Translations under genes and position numbers: made by a program
NCBI GenBank assembly: GCA_029204225.1
Contig: CM055100.1
Location: 65,383,184 to 65,447,183 of the forward strand
Length of the DNA stretch: 64,000 nucleotides
Direction of reading: 5' to 3'
DNA from: Diphasiastrum complanatum
Taxonomy: Eukaryota; Streptophyta; Lycopodiopsida; Lycopodiales; Lycopodiaceae
The notes under the pieces: model-generated
What the model saw: only the letters and a program-made list of their open reading frames with translations
Told to the model about the DNA's origin: nothing
The model's database searches: none
Shown here: positions 1 through 11,514 of the stretch, piece after piece
How positions within the stretch are numbered: position 1 is the first letter of the stretch
Layout of the letters: each line of letters starts with the position of its first letter

Positions 1-469
1 AAGAGGGGGTGGCTCTCCGCCCTCTCCAATCAATCTCTCCACCACAAATGATCTCTTGGATACACGATGGAGGAGTGGAGAGCCCCTTTTATAATTTTTG
101 TTGAGAACAAGGTTACATTGCATGGTAGCAGGTTGATGAGCTAAGTAGAGTTCCTCTAGGTGTTTGCATGCATTCTCTCCATGCATGAGTCCCAAGGAAG
201 GACCTAGAGAGAGATTAAAAATGTTAGGACCCAAGTAGACTCTTGCATGTCAAGAGTTTGGACCCAACTTAAAATAATTAACTTAGGACCTTAGGAACCT
301 AAGTAATTAAATTAATTTTTTAACTACCTTGCCAACATCTTGCAAGAAGGGTCTCCAACTTAAATATACCTTGACTCTCGATTTTTTATGTTGTCTATTT
401 TTTTATTTCTTTTACATGGTGAACAAAAATAACTAGGGGAATTTTTGTGAATGCTTACAAATGATAACA
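1..469 (-). repeat. 3' LTR (partial) of the left-edge element
   Basis: Nearly the same sequence as 2932-3394, including the end GATAACA at 463-469. Only the inner part is in view. The minus-strand bases before it (GGATAAGTGTTGAGC) make a weak polypurine tract. Confidence 0.85.
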
Positions 470-1280
470 GCTCAACACTTATCCAATTCCCGTGGAAGGA
501 AATGGTACTTTACCATGCACTCGTACTCGAATTGATTGATGCTGGAAAACCCTAGCATCTCCTTGAGTTGTAGAGATTGTCTCTACTATGTAAGCAACTC
601 CATGCGGATTGAAGATGTCTCCGTCCTCCGACTCTTCTGAATCTTCAAAAGAGTATAAACTTCTTCTTTCCTCCATTTGCCTCATAATGAGGATGATCAA
701 AATAGGCATTCACTTCCTCTTGGGTGAGTAGATTTGGCCTCTGTAGAGAATAGTCTTCAACTGCATCAAAGGTTTCTTTAACTTCAGATTTGATGTCAAG
801 AGCTCCCCTTGAAGGATTGCTTTCCTTCATAAATGATTGTTGATTGCAAAACACTCCAACATTTTGGACATCAGCACTTTTGGATGCTGCCTCATGCAAC
901 ACTGGCAAGGCTCAGGAACTGTCATCTTTGGAACTGTCATTGGCTCTAGGCAAACTGCATCCTTACGTGGCTGCATCACTTGTTAAACTGCACTTGCATC
1001 TGTTTGCACCTGCAAGAAAGGATCATATTCTAGCAAGGCATTTCTAAGTCCAAGATTACTTGTTCATGGTAACTTGTGTCTGTCTGAAGCTGTTTTCATC
1101 CTGCTCCAGACAAGACAAAAAATCATTTATAGTTTGTTGAAACTCCCCTTCAAGGTGAGCTTCTGGAATCATTTCCTTCATTATAGGGTAGCTGCAGGTC
1201 TTCAGGAACCTGCATGCAATATTTCTCCACAATGGGAGACAAATTTCATAGGCACATGCATAGACACTAATTTCTCAGTA
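470..1280 (-). other. Unassigned internal region of the left-edge element
   Basis: Two short minus-strand frames (709-479 and 908-645) are acidic and read as possible linker sequence. I recognise no domain. They may be remnants of a captured or rearranged pol segment next to the 3' LTR. Confidence 0.4.
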
Positions 1281-2160
1281 TCATTCTGCATGCACTTGGT
1301 GGAGGTTTGTGCAACATATGTCATAGGCATAGCTGTATTCAGTTTCTTGATGATAAGAACACTCGGGCTTCTCATCTGGAAAGCCTTTTCTAGGTTGTCT
1401 GCTTCTATCAGCTACATTTGCAACTGCATGTGTTTCTGCTTCTTGCTGTTTACCTTTGAATGCAAATTTGAAGTTATCTTGTGCCCCTCTTGTCACCTTC
1501 TTAACAGAATTTACAAGAAATATAAGGATTGAGAAACAAGAATGTTTAGAATGTCCAACTTTATCACAATGTTGACATTTGTTGTCCTTGCTTGCCCTTG
1601 CCTTTTTTCGCATATAAAGCTTAGCTCCTCCTTGAGGAAGGTGAACCTCCTTGCCGCATGAGATACTCCTCTCGAAAGGCTTTGAATGGCCTCTTCAAAG
1701 GATTTACTGTAAGAACAGGTCGCATGTAGATGTAGGAGGGTGTAGCGCTTGTAGCAAGTATGTAAGCTTTTTTTCCTTGGAGTTATTCTTCCTGCACTTC
1801 GAAGAGCACTAAACAAAGATTGCAATTTAGAAAGAAAAGTATCACAATCTGAAATTCCATCCCACTTTAAACTAGTAAGTTGCTCAAAACAGATACAAGA
1901 TTTGAGTTTGTGATTTAGATTCAAATCTTCGAGCAAGTTTGTCCCACATCTCCTTGGCTGTCGCAAAATCTGCAACAGTGAGAAAGATTATCCTCAGAAA
2001 CAGTTTGGGAGATAGTTACTTTAGCTTTCGTATCTGCATGCAACCAGACTTGAAGATTTTTCGAATCTTCTTCATAAGCTGCTGTATTTTATTACATCAG
2101 GTACATGCGGTTTGGGAATGGTCCCATCAACATAGGGCCACAGCTTCTCAGAAGTAGAAG
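1281..2160 (-). pseudogene. Copia gag remnant (UBN2-like domain plus zinc knuckle)
   Basis: Read on the minus strand from about 2160, a broken frame gives a Copia-type gag: an opening like SEKLWPYVDGTIPKP, then FEQLTSLKWDGISDCDTFLSK near 1880. It ends with a zinc knuckle CQHCDKVGHSKHSC (C-x2-C-x4-H-x4-C) around 1535-1577. In the family, gag packages the RNA in virus-like particles. Here the domain is split over at least three frames (1975-1511, 1613-1281 and upstream), so it is not functional as it stands. It is the only recognisable coding part of its element. Confidence 0.7.
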
Positions 2161-2178
2161 CCATAGCTCTGATACCAC

Positions 2179-3394
2179 TGTTATGAAATTGAGAATAGAG
2201 ATAGAAAGGAGCTTTCAATTAAGGTTTACCAATCTAGGAAACCTTGATGGTCTTCTACAACTCAAAATAGCTCAACAGTACTTACATGCAATCAACATGC
2301 AAGCAAATATAGCGACATGCAAGTAATCCGAAAAATTCTAGAGACATGCATGCAACATGCATGGACCAGTACTTGCACATGCAAAAGGAATTGCTAGCAA
2401 ATCGGGAGTATGTAAAAAACACAATTTTGGATTATAAAGTTTAGCGAAAGCTTGAGGATCTTGGATCTAGTAAGCCCACAAGTTGTCTTGAGGCTTAAAA
2501 GATCACATGCAATTGACATGCAAGAACATTTCAGCAACATGCAAGCTCATGCAACAACATGCAAGAGCATGCATTGGCCATGCAAGGTCTAGGGGTATTC
2601 CTAGACCCAAAACACTTGTAAAGAGATGGATTGGCTGGCTGGAAACATTTGATCCAGATCTGTATGTAGCTGTGACAGCAAGCTAAAAGATTCAACAAGA
2701 TCATCAAAATGCATAAAAAACACTTTAGAAAGTGTATAGATAATGTGCAATGATCACAATTTTGGATCACCAAATGATTAAGAATTATGATCCTAGAAAA
2801 TGGCAGATTGGATCTATAATTCAGGACAGCGAAAAGAACACTTTACTATATGGAAAGAATTAAATGAAATGAACATAAATAGAAGAGACAATACCATCGA
2901 GACATCAAGAACAAAAAATGTAGGGAAGAGGGGGTGGCTCTCCGCCCTCTCCAATCAATTTCTCCACCTACAAATGATCTCTCTTGGATACACGATGGAG
3001 GAGTGGAGAGTTCCTTTTATAATTTTGTTGAGAACAAGGTTACATTGCATGGTAGCAGTTGATGAGCCAAGTAGAGTTCCTCTAGGTGTTTGCATGCATT
3101 CTCTCCATGCATGAGTCCCAAGGAAGGACCCACGAATTTCACCTCGAGAGAGATTAAAATTGTTAGGACCCAAGTAGACTCAAGAGTTTGGACCCAACTC
3201 AAAATAATTAACTTAGGACCTTAGGAACCTAAGTAATTAAATTAATTTTTTAACTACCTTGCCAACATCTTGCAAGAAGGGTCTCCAACTTAAAATATAC
3301 TTGACTCTCGATTTTATGTTTTCTATTTTTAATTACTTTTACATGGTGAACAAATAACTAGGGGATTTTTTGTGAATGCTTACAAATGATAACA
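2179..3394 (-). repeat. 5' LTR of the left-edge element, about 1.2 kb
   Basis: Starts TGTTATG and ends ATAACA on the plus strand, which gives TGTTAT...CATAACA ends. It abuts the primer-binding site at 2166-2177. The right part matches bases 1-469. It is rich in CATGCA-type motifs between 2280 and 2580. Confidence 0.8.
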
Positions 3395-4447
3395 AATTAA
3401 AGCACTCTAAAGCCTTGGGCTTGTGAGTATATATATTTTGAACATTATTGTGTCCTCCAACATGTTTGTGCGTCTTTTCCAACAAGACCATCTGAGGACT
3501 AGTCTTTTGGTACACCTCGTTATGATTGAGCTCATTCTCATCAGTGACCCAATAGTTTCAAAAAGCTTAGTTTCATTTTAGTTGACATTTTTTTTTAATT
3601 TCAAAATCATCATCTTGCTATCAAGGGTATTGAATTCTTTTTAGTTCTCATAAGTATTTAGAATTATTTTGTTGCGCAATTGCATGTGAAGTGGGACCAA
3701 CCCAAGAAAAGATGGCCTCAAAGGGAGTTTTGGTCTGCTTCATGTTGAGTAAATTGCTATGCCGTTGCTCTGGTAGTTTGAAGGTTTTTCATTATGACTT
3801 TGCTCTTTGCATTATGCTTTCTTGCATCAAATTGCAAGGTCTAGCAAGCATGGGGAAAGAAAAAAGCAATAAAAGTGCTACTGATCACTAGGCTAAACTT
3901 TTTCCAAAAATTTTCGGTCCTGGCCTATAATAAGTTGAGGTTGATAGAGGCCTAAAAAAATGCCAAAAGTGTCCCAAATCTGTCACGAAGTTGCAGATTT
4001 TGCACAATGTAAGAGCCAAATAAACCCCAAGCTTTGCCTAAAATCTATCTATCACCAACCTTTTGTGCTATATATTGATTTCGAGCTTCTATTTATCTTT
4101 CCAAGCAAGAAATTATCATTTGAAGGTTTTGCTACTTTTAGGCCCATGTTGCAATTTGGATAGTCATTATCAAAGTATATGTTTTCCCAATGTCAAGTAT
4201 ATGCTATGCTTGAGTAACAAACTCCAGTAATGGCCTTGTTTGAGAAAGCTGATGTCCTCATCAGGGCCAAACTAGAACCTAAGACTTATGGCGCAGGCTT
4301 GATTCACCAACCAGATTTTATTCATAAATACAAAGGCACGGGCTTTACGTAAAACCTGTGTAAAGCTGCAATATGAGTTAAAGTACTTAGGCCCATGGAA
4401 CTAACAGCCAGCTTTATTGAAATGGAAAGAAAAGGTACCTGGGAGCT
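3395..4447. other. Intergenic, no gene recognised
   Basis: AT-rich sequence between two LTR elements. Short frames at 3691-3891 and 3960-4163 resemble no family and have no supporting signals. Confidence 0.6.
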
Positions 4448-4896
4448 TGTTAGGGACCCAACTCCCTTGGGTCCGAACCCTAAACTTGAGAATGGACGAT
4501 GATTGGGCCTGTAGACTTGATCGGTGACTCGTGAACCTGCATGGTTGCCACGTGTCATGATCTAGGTGTGCACATGGCTTGGAGTCTCTCTCCTTGGAGG
4601 TATACAAGGGGAGGAGGACTCATTTGCCATCCATTCTATCTACCTAGGAGGAGGTGGATGGAGAGCGTGTGCACGGCCAAGATGTTTGCTAGCGTGAGGC
4701 GGGAGATGGCTGAGAGCCTAGGCGGTGGTACGGGACGCCGTCTAGGATGGAGGTCGGATCCAGCTTGATACGGGTCACAGGCCAGGGCACGGTGGGTGGA
4801 CCCGGATTAGGTCCTACGGCGGGGTGGAACGTGAATCGTTCGGTCTCTTGTGGTTAACCGGCACCTGGAGGTTTGTAGTAAGTAGGGATCATAACA
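4448..4896 (+). repeat. 5' LTR of gypsy relic
   Basis: Starts TGTTAGGG and ends ATAACA, giving perfect TGTTA/TAACA inverted ends, 449 bp. The primer site starts two bases downstream. No second copy is visible in the window. Confidence 0.7.
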
Positions 4897-5427
4897 TATG
4901 GTATTAGAGCCACTGCATGCTTTAAGCAGGTGCGTTGATCCGTAGAGTTTTTCTTGTAAGCTTCGGTGCTTCTGACGGATCTCAAAACGGGTTTAAAACG
5001 CATTTTTTATGCATCCTTTTGTGTTCTTCTTTCCGCTGTTTTTTTTAACAAAAGTTGAAGTAAAAGTTAAAAAAAAAAAACAGTTGGGGCCCCAAGGAGG
5101 ACCTGCCATGTGGCACTGTCAAGGAAAGGACAGGTGGCGGCCCTTCTTACCACTGATTCGCTCGATGGGCCCTCCTCAGCGTTGGGAAAATTTCAACTCC
5201 CTCATTGCTGTCTGACCAGCGATGGTCCTTTGAAATTTGTAGGGAAACTGCCACGTGGCACTGTTTGGGCCCGGACAGGTGTCTATAGGCAGCGTTTTCC
5301 TATTTCGTTCCTTTTCTGATCCTTGGCTGGTGAAATCGGCACCCTCCCAACACGTATAAAACGTTTTCTCCAGATCTATCCTTGTTTTCCAGCGATGGAC
5401 AATCTGAAGTAAATCAAAAAAAGAGAA

Positions 5428-5457
5428 GGGGGGGGGGGGGGGGGGGGGGCGGGGGGG
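5428..5457 (+). repeat. Poly-G tract
   Basis: A run of 22 G, one C, then 7 G in the leader of the gypsy relic. Such runs are prone to sequencing and assembly length error. Confidence 0.9.
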
Positions 5458-5674
5458 CGCTGTAGGCTACCTGGCAGATTGCTAGGAGATGGCCAGAAGG
5501 CTGAGGTGGAGGCTAGGTGGCAAGGTAGGGCCACTTGGCAGGTAGTGGGATGGCACGGGAGAGGGAGGCATACCTCTCCTATGCATCTGTTTTTTGTGAA
5601 AAGAAGTGGAGGTGGTGGTGCATCCTTCTCTTTGTTCTCTCTTATTCCTCTTGGCAGCCACGGACAATACCATT

Positions 5675-7690
5675 TGGTTTGTGAAGAGGTGTTTTTCCAG
5701 AAAAGGTTGTTATACCTTGGTCAAATTATTTCGGACCATGGGTTGGAAATTGACCCAAATAAAGTCTGACAAGTACGTGAATGGCCTATCCCTAAAACCA
5801 TCCGGGAGGTTAAGTCCTTTTTGGGCTTTACGGGTTTTTTTCATAGATTCATCTTGAACTATGCATTAATTGCATTGGCCTTGACGAATGTCCTCAGAGG
5901 GACTAAAAGAGTTAGCCGGCACAATAAGTTCAGTCCTCCGGTTACTTGGACTGAAGAGTTGAATCAGAGTTTTGAAAACCTCAAATACTGTGTAACTACA
6001 ACACCTATTCTACACATAGTGGATCCTAACAAGCCGTATGTACTTGAAACGGATGCCAGTGACTATGTTATAGGCGCAGTCCTATACCAGGATGGTAGGC
6101 CGGTAGCTTTTGAAAGCAAGAAGTTGGACCCTGCTCAAAGGCGGTATTCCACTTATGACAAGGAACTTTTTGCTGTTATTCATGCCCTAAAAGTTTGGAG
6201 ACATTATTTGTATGGCTCCCAGTTCACCATAGTTACTGACCATCAAGCGTTAAAGTATAGGGGTCATAAGGCCAGATGGTCAGAGGTGCTCCATGAATTT
6301 CATTATGACATTGAGTACCGGAAGGGTACTTCTAATAGTGTCGCGGATGCCTTAAGCTGCAGAGAGACTATTCCATTAGGAATGGGTTATTTTTCCGGAA
6401 TGGAAAAGTTTGTGTGCCAGAGAATGATGATATAAGGGCCCAAATCCTGTATGAAGTCATGACAGCCCGTGTGCAGGGCACCCTGGCGCTCAAAGGACGC
6501 TTGACTTAGTAAAAAGGAACTTTTACTGGCCAAACTTAAAAAGTCAAGTGGAGGCATATGTTCGCAAGTGTGTGCAATGCCAAGTTAATAAAGCTGAAAG
6601 ACTTAAGGCAGCTAGTTTGTTAATGCCCTTGGAAATTCCTGAAAGAAAGTGGGAAAGCATTTCCATGGACTTTGTGGTTGGGCTACCTCGGAGGGGGAAG
6701 CAAAATGATGCCATTTGGGTAATAGTTGACAGGTTAACTAAAATGGCGCAGTTCATACCAACCAAGCAAACTGTCAAAGCTTCTGAACTTGCTCAGCTTT
6801 TCGTTGAAAAGTTGTTCAGGTCGTTTGGTTTGCCGAATGACATTGTTAGTGATCGAGATCCAAAGTTCACTGGCAAATTCTGGCAAGCGGTCTTTGAGAA
6901 ATTAGAGACCACTTTAAGTTTGGGGTCATCAGATCATCCTGAATCGGATGGTCAGACAGAGAGGATGAACCAAACTATGAAGATATGCTTCGAGCATATG
7001 TTTCCAGAAGACAGTCGGATTGGGAAAGGTACCTTCCAATGATTGAGTTTGCGTATAACAGCGCAAAGCACTCAGCGACGGGTTTTAGTCCATTTTCTCT
7101 GATGTATGGTTTCCAGCCTAGGGCTCCCATTTCAGTGGGCCTCAAAGGCCTCAAGGTTAAAGCAGCAGTAGATTTCCTGCATGATATGCAAGAAATGTTG
7201 CTTGTTGCTCGCAAAAACGTAAAAACGGCTCAAGATAGAGCCCAGTTTTACGCTAATCAAAAGCGTCAACCTAGGGTCTACGAGGAGGGGGCTTGGGTAT
7301 ATCTTAGAATACCAAAAGACTCTAAGGTATTAAAGACTGGAAAATGTCCTAAGTTATCACCTCATTATGCAGGGCCATTCCATATAGTAAAGAAACTCCA
7401 TCGGAATGCCTATCAGCTGGAGCTACGTCAACGTTTAAAGTCCATCCTGTTTTTCACATTAGCCGTTTAAAGGAACGACTTGGTGGAAAGGATGACTTGA
7501 TGCACCAGAAGGACTTAGTTCAGCTGGAGGAGCTGTCATCCTTTGTACCTATTGAACCACAGGCCATTGTTGATGTATGTCAACGTGGGCTTAGAAACCG
7601 GTAGGTAACTGAGTACTTTGTCGTTTTTGGCACGTCCGAATGAGTCCCCTTGGACTCTAGATTTGTCGTTGGTCGCACAAGTTTGAGCTC
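5675..7690 (+). pseudogene. Gypsy pol remnant: RT thumb, RNase H, integrase, chromodomain
   Basis: The order on the plus strand is: RT end with LGQIISDHGLEIDPNKV near 5720 and VKSFLGFTGFFHRFI near 5840; RNase H with ETDASDYVIGAVLY, KELFAVIHALK and VTDHQALKY (the three acidic catalytic positions); integrase from about 6545 with CVQCQVNKAE, SMDFVVGLPR, SDRDPKFTG and DGQTERMN (D, D, E). A C-terminal part LSPHYAGPFHIVKK follows, then a chromodomain-like stretch near 7555-7690 (IVDVCQRGLRNR...). The chromodomain places it among the chromoviruses. Breaks: an in-frame TGA at 5767, stops near 6433 and 6507, frameshifts near 6985 and 7440, and stops inside the chromodomain. It is dead as an enzyme source. 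Confidence 0.88.
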
Positions 7691-7762
7691 GGAATCGGCA
7701 CTCGGATCCATCTTTGATGTAGAAGTTGCAAGCAATGTTGGCTCCGTTTGATCCTTTGTCGC

Positions 7763-8233
7763 CTAATTTGTCTCTGCTGGTACTCTTTCGTTAAAGAGGT
7801 GAATGAGATTTGAAGGGGTGGCTAGCTCAAGTTCAGATGTATCGTTCGTTTCTAGTTGATCTCTTGGCGCAGCTCTAACGACGCAAGGTCTTCTGCCATT
7901 ATACAATAACACAAGATTAATCCCCTTTGCCAAGAAAGCAATCACGTGTTCGTTAAACCAGCTTGGTCCCAAGATGGCGTTGAAAGCATTGATCTTCAAG
8001 ACTATGTACGTTAATAGGTTTTTCCAGGTCCCCAGTGAGATTGGCAAATTGGTTGCTAATCTACAAGTTGTCATTGTGCCTTTCGCGGTCTCCACACAAA
8101 TAGGGGTCACACTTTTTTCGCATTGAACGCCTAATTTCTCTGCCAAACTTTCTGACAGGTAGTTGTGCGATGCTCCTAGATCTACCATGAAGTGGGTGAT
8201 CTTACCTTGAATGTAGCCCTTTAGGTACAACAA
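7763..8233 (-). pseudogene. Gypsy retropepsin (aspartic protease) remnant
   Basis: A 156-residue minus-strand frame with the retropepsin active-site region FMVDLGASHNYLS (the family has D-S/T-G-A; here Leu replaces Ser/Thr), followed by a flap-like stretch and ILGPSWFNEH, which matches the ILGMDWL-type motif. In the intact element this enzyme would cut the Gag-Pol polyprotein. The Leu at the active site argues against activity. It sits downstream of a gag remnant on the same strand and head-to-head with the plus-strand pol relic on its left. Confidence 0.8.
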
Positions 8234-9031
8234 GTTTAATCTTTATGCAAGAGTCACCATTATATATTCACGATAAGACGCAAGTGCCCCTATTCGTTGT
8301 AGGGCGAGGGGGCAGTTGGTGCCAGCGTGGTGTCATAATCACAAACCATCTCAACAACCCGAATAGTTGAGTTGACGTCATTGGGCATGTAGCTATCTAA
8401 TGCTCACCGGGTCCAAGTCTGCATCCCGGATAGGTGGTACCGCTTCTGACATATCTTCAATGACCCATACACTCTGTCTAAATTTGTAGTGAAACTCTTT
8501 GCTCGAGTCCTAATAGTTCTGCCCTCAACCTCATGTGTGAATCCTTAGGTATGAATTCCTCTCGTAACGCGTCTTTGAACGCGTTCCATGATCAGAACAG
8601 TATCCTTGCCACTCTGTACCATTTCGTTATATAACCCAGAGTGTTCATCAAGCGGAAGTAATGTCCATGTGAAACGGCCAATCCTCCACAACTCGAACGT
8701 CACGTTCCCCTTTGAAAGTACGTGGAGCTTTTACTTTGGCAGTCTTTCTCGGGCCCTTCGTGTTTCGTGTTGGTATGTCTTTGGGTTTGAGTGGAGGAGG
8801 CGCCCATGTGTTACCTCTTGTTGTCTCCAGCTCCTCAAACCTAGCTTCGAGATGTGTTAGCCCGTCTCTCATCTCTCTGGCGAGGTCAAATTGACTGTGA
8901 TTTATGGCTCGCACTGATCCTTGCCATTCTTTCCTTTTTGTTTTCCTGTCCTTCTTTACCTCACTAAGCATAGCCGCCATCGCACTTGATAAATATTGAC
9001 GCAACTTCACCTCAAAGAGGTCATGTTGCAC
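8234..9031 (-). pseudogene. Gypsy gag remnant
   Basis: The frame 9031-8648 gives a coiled, charged N-terminal region ending GERDVRVVEDWPFHMD. Past it, in a broken frame, come YITKWYRVARI and WNAFKDALREEFIPKDSH near 8570-8510, the typical gypsy capsid-domain motif. Several stops and a frameshift follow. It shares strand and order with the protease at 7763-8233, so both are pieces of one element. Confidence 0.75.
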
Positions 9032-9273
9032 CTCTGGTACCGGTTCGTCTCTTGGTTAGGTTCAGAAGGGGCACTAGTTTCTTCTTAAGGGGGTGCCATT
9101 GGAGCGTGCATTCACTCTTTCTTTCTTGATTTGGACCTGGTGCCATCTCAGTGCATTTGGGAGCCATACACAATGCTCTTATCCGTCTATTAATGCTCAC
9201 GATTCATCAAGGTGATCATCCATCTTGAGACTGCTTTCCTTTTCGTTGAAAACTTTCCCCTCTGTAGGCTGGG

Positions 9274-9808
9274 TGTTGCGCTGACGCCTCCGTAACCATG
9301 ACAGGTCACTCGTGAAATTCCAAGGCATAATGGTCGCCAAACTAACCAAATGGCATAGCGGCAGGTCTCACGTCAGTGACGTGGACCCTTAGGTGCCAGC
9401 GACGCAAAAAAGGTTATAGTAAGAGTCCTTCCACTTGGATCAGTCCTGGAGGCAAAACTGAAACAATAATTATTCCCAAGGAAGAACTTTATTAAATTTG
9501 GAAGAGGTTACATTCATACATAGATTGACTGGTCTCAGGGCCACCTCATGTGCTGGGCATTGTGCTTGGCTCGTGTTGGTAGAGGGAGTTGAGACCTGGC
9601 GATTGGAATCCTGGCGCTGGTTGAGCTGCCCGAGTTTCTCTCTGCTGCCGGACTCCCCTTACAGTTCTGCTGTGATTTGGCGCTCTCCCTCTGTCCTGGA
9701 AAATAGTGCTGCTTGGTAAAGCACGCTTTTTTGGACTTAGTTTTTATTTTGCTGATTAAGCTTGGCAAGCTTGGTAGAATCATTCTAGCTCTCGGATATG
9801 GGTCTCGG
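9274..9808 (-). repeat. LTR (interrupted) of the minus-strand gypsy relic
   Basis: Starts TGTTGCGCTGACGCC and is similar along two long blocks (9301-9420 and 9590-9808) to the LTR at 17,020-17,540, roughly 85-90% by eye. It lies just upstream of the gag at 9031, where a 5' LTR is expected. It ends abruptly at 9808 where a Copia LTR begins; its right remainder was not found. Confidence 0.65.
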
Positions 9809-10227
9809 TGTTAGGAAATAGGAATCAATGTTTATTTGATACCCCTTAATGATAGTTTGGCCATGCCTGCGTGCTATTATAGGGGCCATTCTATTTATGT
9901 TTTTTTATTGCTTATGCATGCAGGTGGGCGTACTAGTAATAGATTGGGATCTATTTAGTACTTAGAAGTTCATTTTTGGTTTTCACCAAATATAGGTAGT
10001 ATTATTAGCAATTAGCTTTTGCTATTTTGCTATTTGCTTTAGGCTCTTAGCTTTTCTCATTCATTAGAGAAACTATTTAAGCTGGCCCCCCACCCCAATC
10101 ATTCCAATATGTTAGAGCTTTGCTCAATTCTCCTATAATCTGATTTCTCTTTAATCTCTATGCTTGGTTGTGCGAGTGCTAGTAGGACTGGTAACTCCAT
10201 CTAGAATTTGTATCACAAATTCTGACA
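9809..10227 (+). repeat. 5' LTR of truncated Copia
   Basis: 419 bp with ends TGTTAG...CTGACA; the primer site follows at once. The left flank interrupts a sequence that is continuous in the related LTR near 17,500. Confidence 0.75.
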
Positions 10228-10531
10228 TGGTATCAGAGCAGGCTATTTGGTAAGAGAGAGAGATTGTTTGCAGGGTTGCAAGAAGATTAATTGGAGGAGA
10301 CAAAGCTGCATGCAGAGTTGATGGTGTTGGGAAGACAACGGATCTGGATCTCTGCACCTGGATCGCTGGTGGTGGTATCAGATCTGCTGCTGGTGTCTAT
10401 CACTGAGATTGATTGAGACAAATTGCTGGCTGCATGTTGGATTGTTGCCTACTGATTGCAGAAATCAGATTGATTTCCTGCAGATCACTGACTGTCTATA
10501 ATCTTGGATCACTGCAGAACAGATCTGGGAT

Positions 10532-10724
10532 CTGTTCGCTGGCAGTCTGACAGAGCTGTTCGTTGGTAGTCTGACAGAGTTGTTCCCTGGTAGTCTGACA
10601 GAGCTGGTTTGCTGGTAGTCTGACAGAGCTGTTCGCTGGTAGTCTGACAGATTTGTTCGTTGGTAGTCTGACAGATCTGTTTGCTGGTAATCTGACAGAG
10701 CTGTTCGCTGGTACTCTGACAGGA
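10532..10724 (+). repeat. 24-bp minisatellite, eight units, in frame with Copia protein
   Basis: Eight units of the form CTGTTCGCTGGTAGTCTGAC plus AGAG, each with one to three changes; the fourth has one extra base. In the downstream Copia frame each unit reads as an eight-residue block such as LFAGSLTE. The last unit runs directly into GHYAKDCW, the second half of a zinc knuckle. Confidence 0.92.
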
Positions 10725-11514
10725 CATTATGCAAAGGACTGTTGGCATAACAAGTTCAAGAAAAAGCAGTACGGGAATTTTGCTGAAGAGGAAGAAACAT
10801 CTAATGCAAAATTGAGTGCTTTGGATCTTGAAGACTATGAGTTGTTTTCGGCATCGACATCTTCTGGTGGTGGCTTCTCGAAGGAAGAAGACTATTGGTT
10901 TATTGATTCAGGAGCTTTGAAGCACATGACACCTAGGCAAGACTTGCTATCTAATCTTCAAAAATTAGATGATGGGTCAAATGTGACGATGGGAGACAAC
11001 TACACATATGATATAAAGGGAGTTGGAAAAGTACAAGTACAACTACCTTCAGGGAAGATTGGAAACATAAAGGATGTGCTTTATGTACCAGGAATCAAGA
11101 AAAACTTACTCTCAGTATCAACGATTGCAAAGCAACACATGGTGGTGCAGTTTGATGAACATCGGTGTCTCATCAAGAGGAAGAATAATGAAGTAGTAGC
11201 TGAGGGCATACTTGCAAGGCGGTTGTACAAACTTCAAGCTCAGGTGGTGGATCATCATGCAAGTGTCGCGGATATTGGATCATTGAGTAAGTTATGGCAC
11301 GAGAGGTTTGGACATCTGAATTATAAAAGTCTACAAGTCTTGAGGAACTTTAACATGGTTACAGGTTTACCTCAAGTCGTTTCTGATCACAAGGTTTGTG
11401 AAGGCTGTCTTAGGCAAGCATCATATGAAGAAATTTTTGCCTAGTACATTCATGGTGAAAAATGTTCTAGAACTCGTTCATACAGATTTGTGTTGTCCTA
11501 TGAGGACCAATGTT
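10725..11514 (+). pseudogene. Copia pol fragment: zinc-knuckle end, protease, GAG-pre-integrase
   Basis: Open to 11,444 in one frame. GHYAKDCW keeps the His and last Cys of the knuckle, but the first C-x2-C pair is missing. The protease has WFIDSGALKHMT (canonical D-S-G-A), then VLYVPGIKKNLLSV. The GAG-pre-integrase part has LWHERFGHLNYKSLQVL and CEGCLRQA. Just after the frame ends, LELVHTDLCCPMRT starts the integrase core and then similarity stops. The protease looks intact in its key residues, but the element has lost the rest of integrase, RT and RNase H. Confidence 0.85.

Larger units (their letters stand above)
1..3394 (-). mobile_element. Non-autonomous Copia-like LTR retrotransposon with gag remnant, cut by window edge
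   Basis: Bases 1-469 repeat in 2932-3394, so the window opens inside the 3' LTR of a minus-strand element. The complete 5' LTR is 2179-3394, with TG...CA ends as read on the minus strand. Next to it lies a minus-strand primer site, TGGTATCAGAGC, at 2177-2166, one base from the LTR; this matches tRNA-iMet. The internal region (470-2165) is only about 1.7 kb. It holds a decayed gag with a zinc knuckle but no integrase, RT or RNase H that I can see, so it resembles gag-only terminal-repeat elements. The target-site duplication cannot be tested because the left end is outside the window. Confidence 0.8.
4448..7690 (+). mobile_element. Ty3/gypsy chromovirus relic, 5' LTR plus 3' half of pol
   Basis: The 5' LTR (4448-4896) is followed by a variant tRNA-iMet primer site TGGTATTAGAGCC at 4899-4911. 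A leader of about 750 bp with no coding signal follows, including a G homopolymer. Then comes the end of RT, RNase H, integrase and a chromodomain-like tail. Gag, protease and most of RT are deleted, and no 3' LTR is found before the opposite-strand relic that begins near 7760. Confidence 0.8.
9809..11514 (+). mobile_element. Truncated Copia element with minisatellite-expanded leader
   Basis: LTR 9809-10227 is followed with no gap by TGGTATCAGAGC (10228-10239), a tRNA-iMet primer site. Next come a purine-rich leader, a 24-bp tandem repeat (10,532-10,724), and a Copia frame with zinc-knuckle end, protease and GAG-pre-integrase. Homology stops near 11,514 inside the first integrase motif. No 3' LTR is seen. 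It inserted into the LTR of the minus-strand gypsy relic. Confidence 0.8.

Noticed and set aside
1074-1532. 152-residue plus-strand frame with membrane-like stretches
   Set aside because: It lies opposite the gag and zinc-knuckle frame; hydrophobicity is a by-product of the complement.
10532-10724. CRISPR-like array
   Set aside because: Units abut directly with no spacers, and the DNA is from a plant-type genome; it is a minisatellite.
10465-10748. Minus-strand Gln/Ser repeat proteins
   Set aside because: They are reverse readings of the minisatellite; the plus frame continues into Copia coding sequence.
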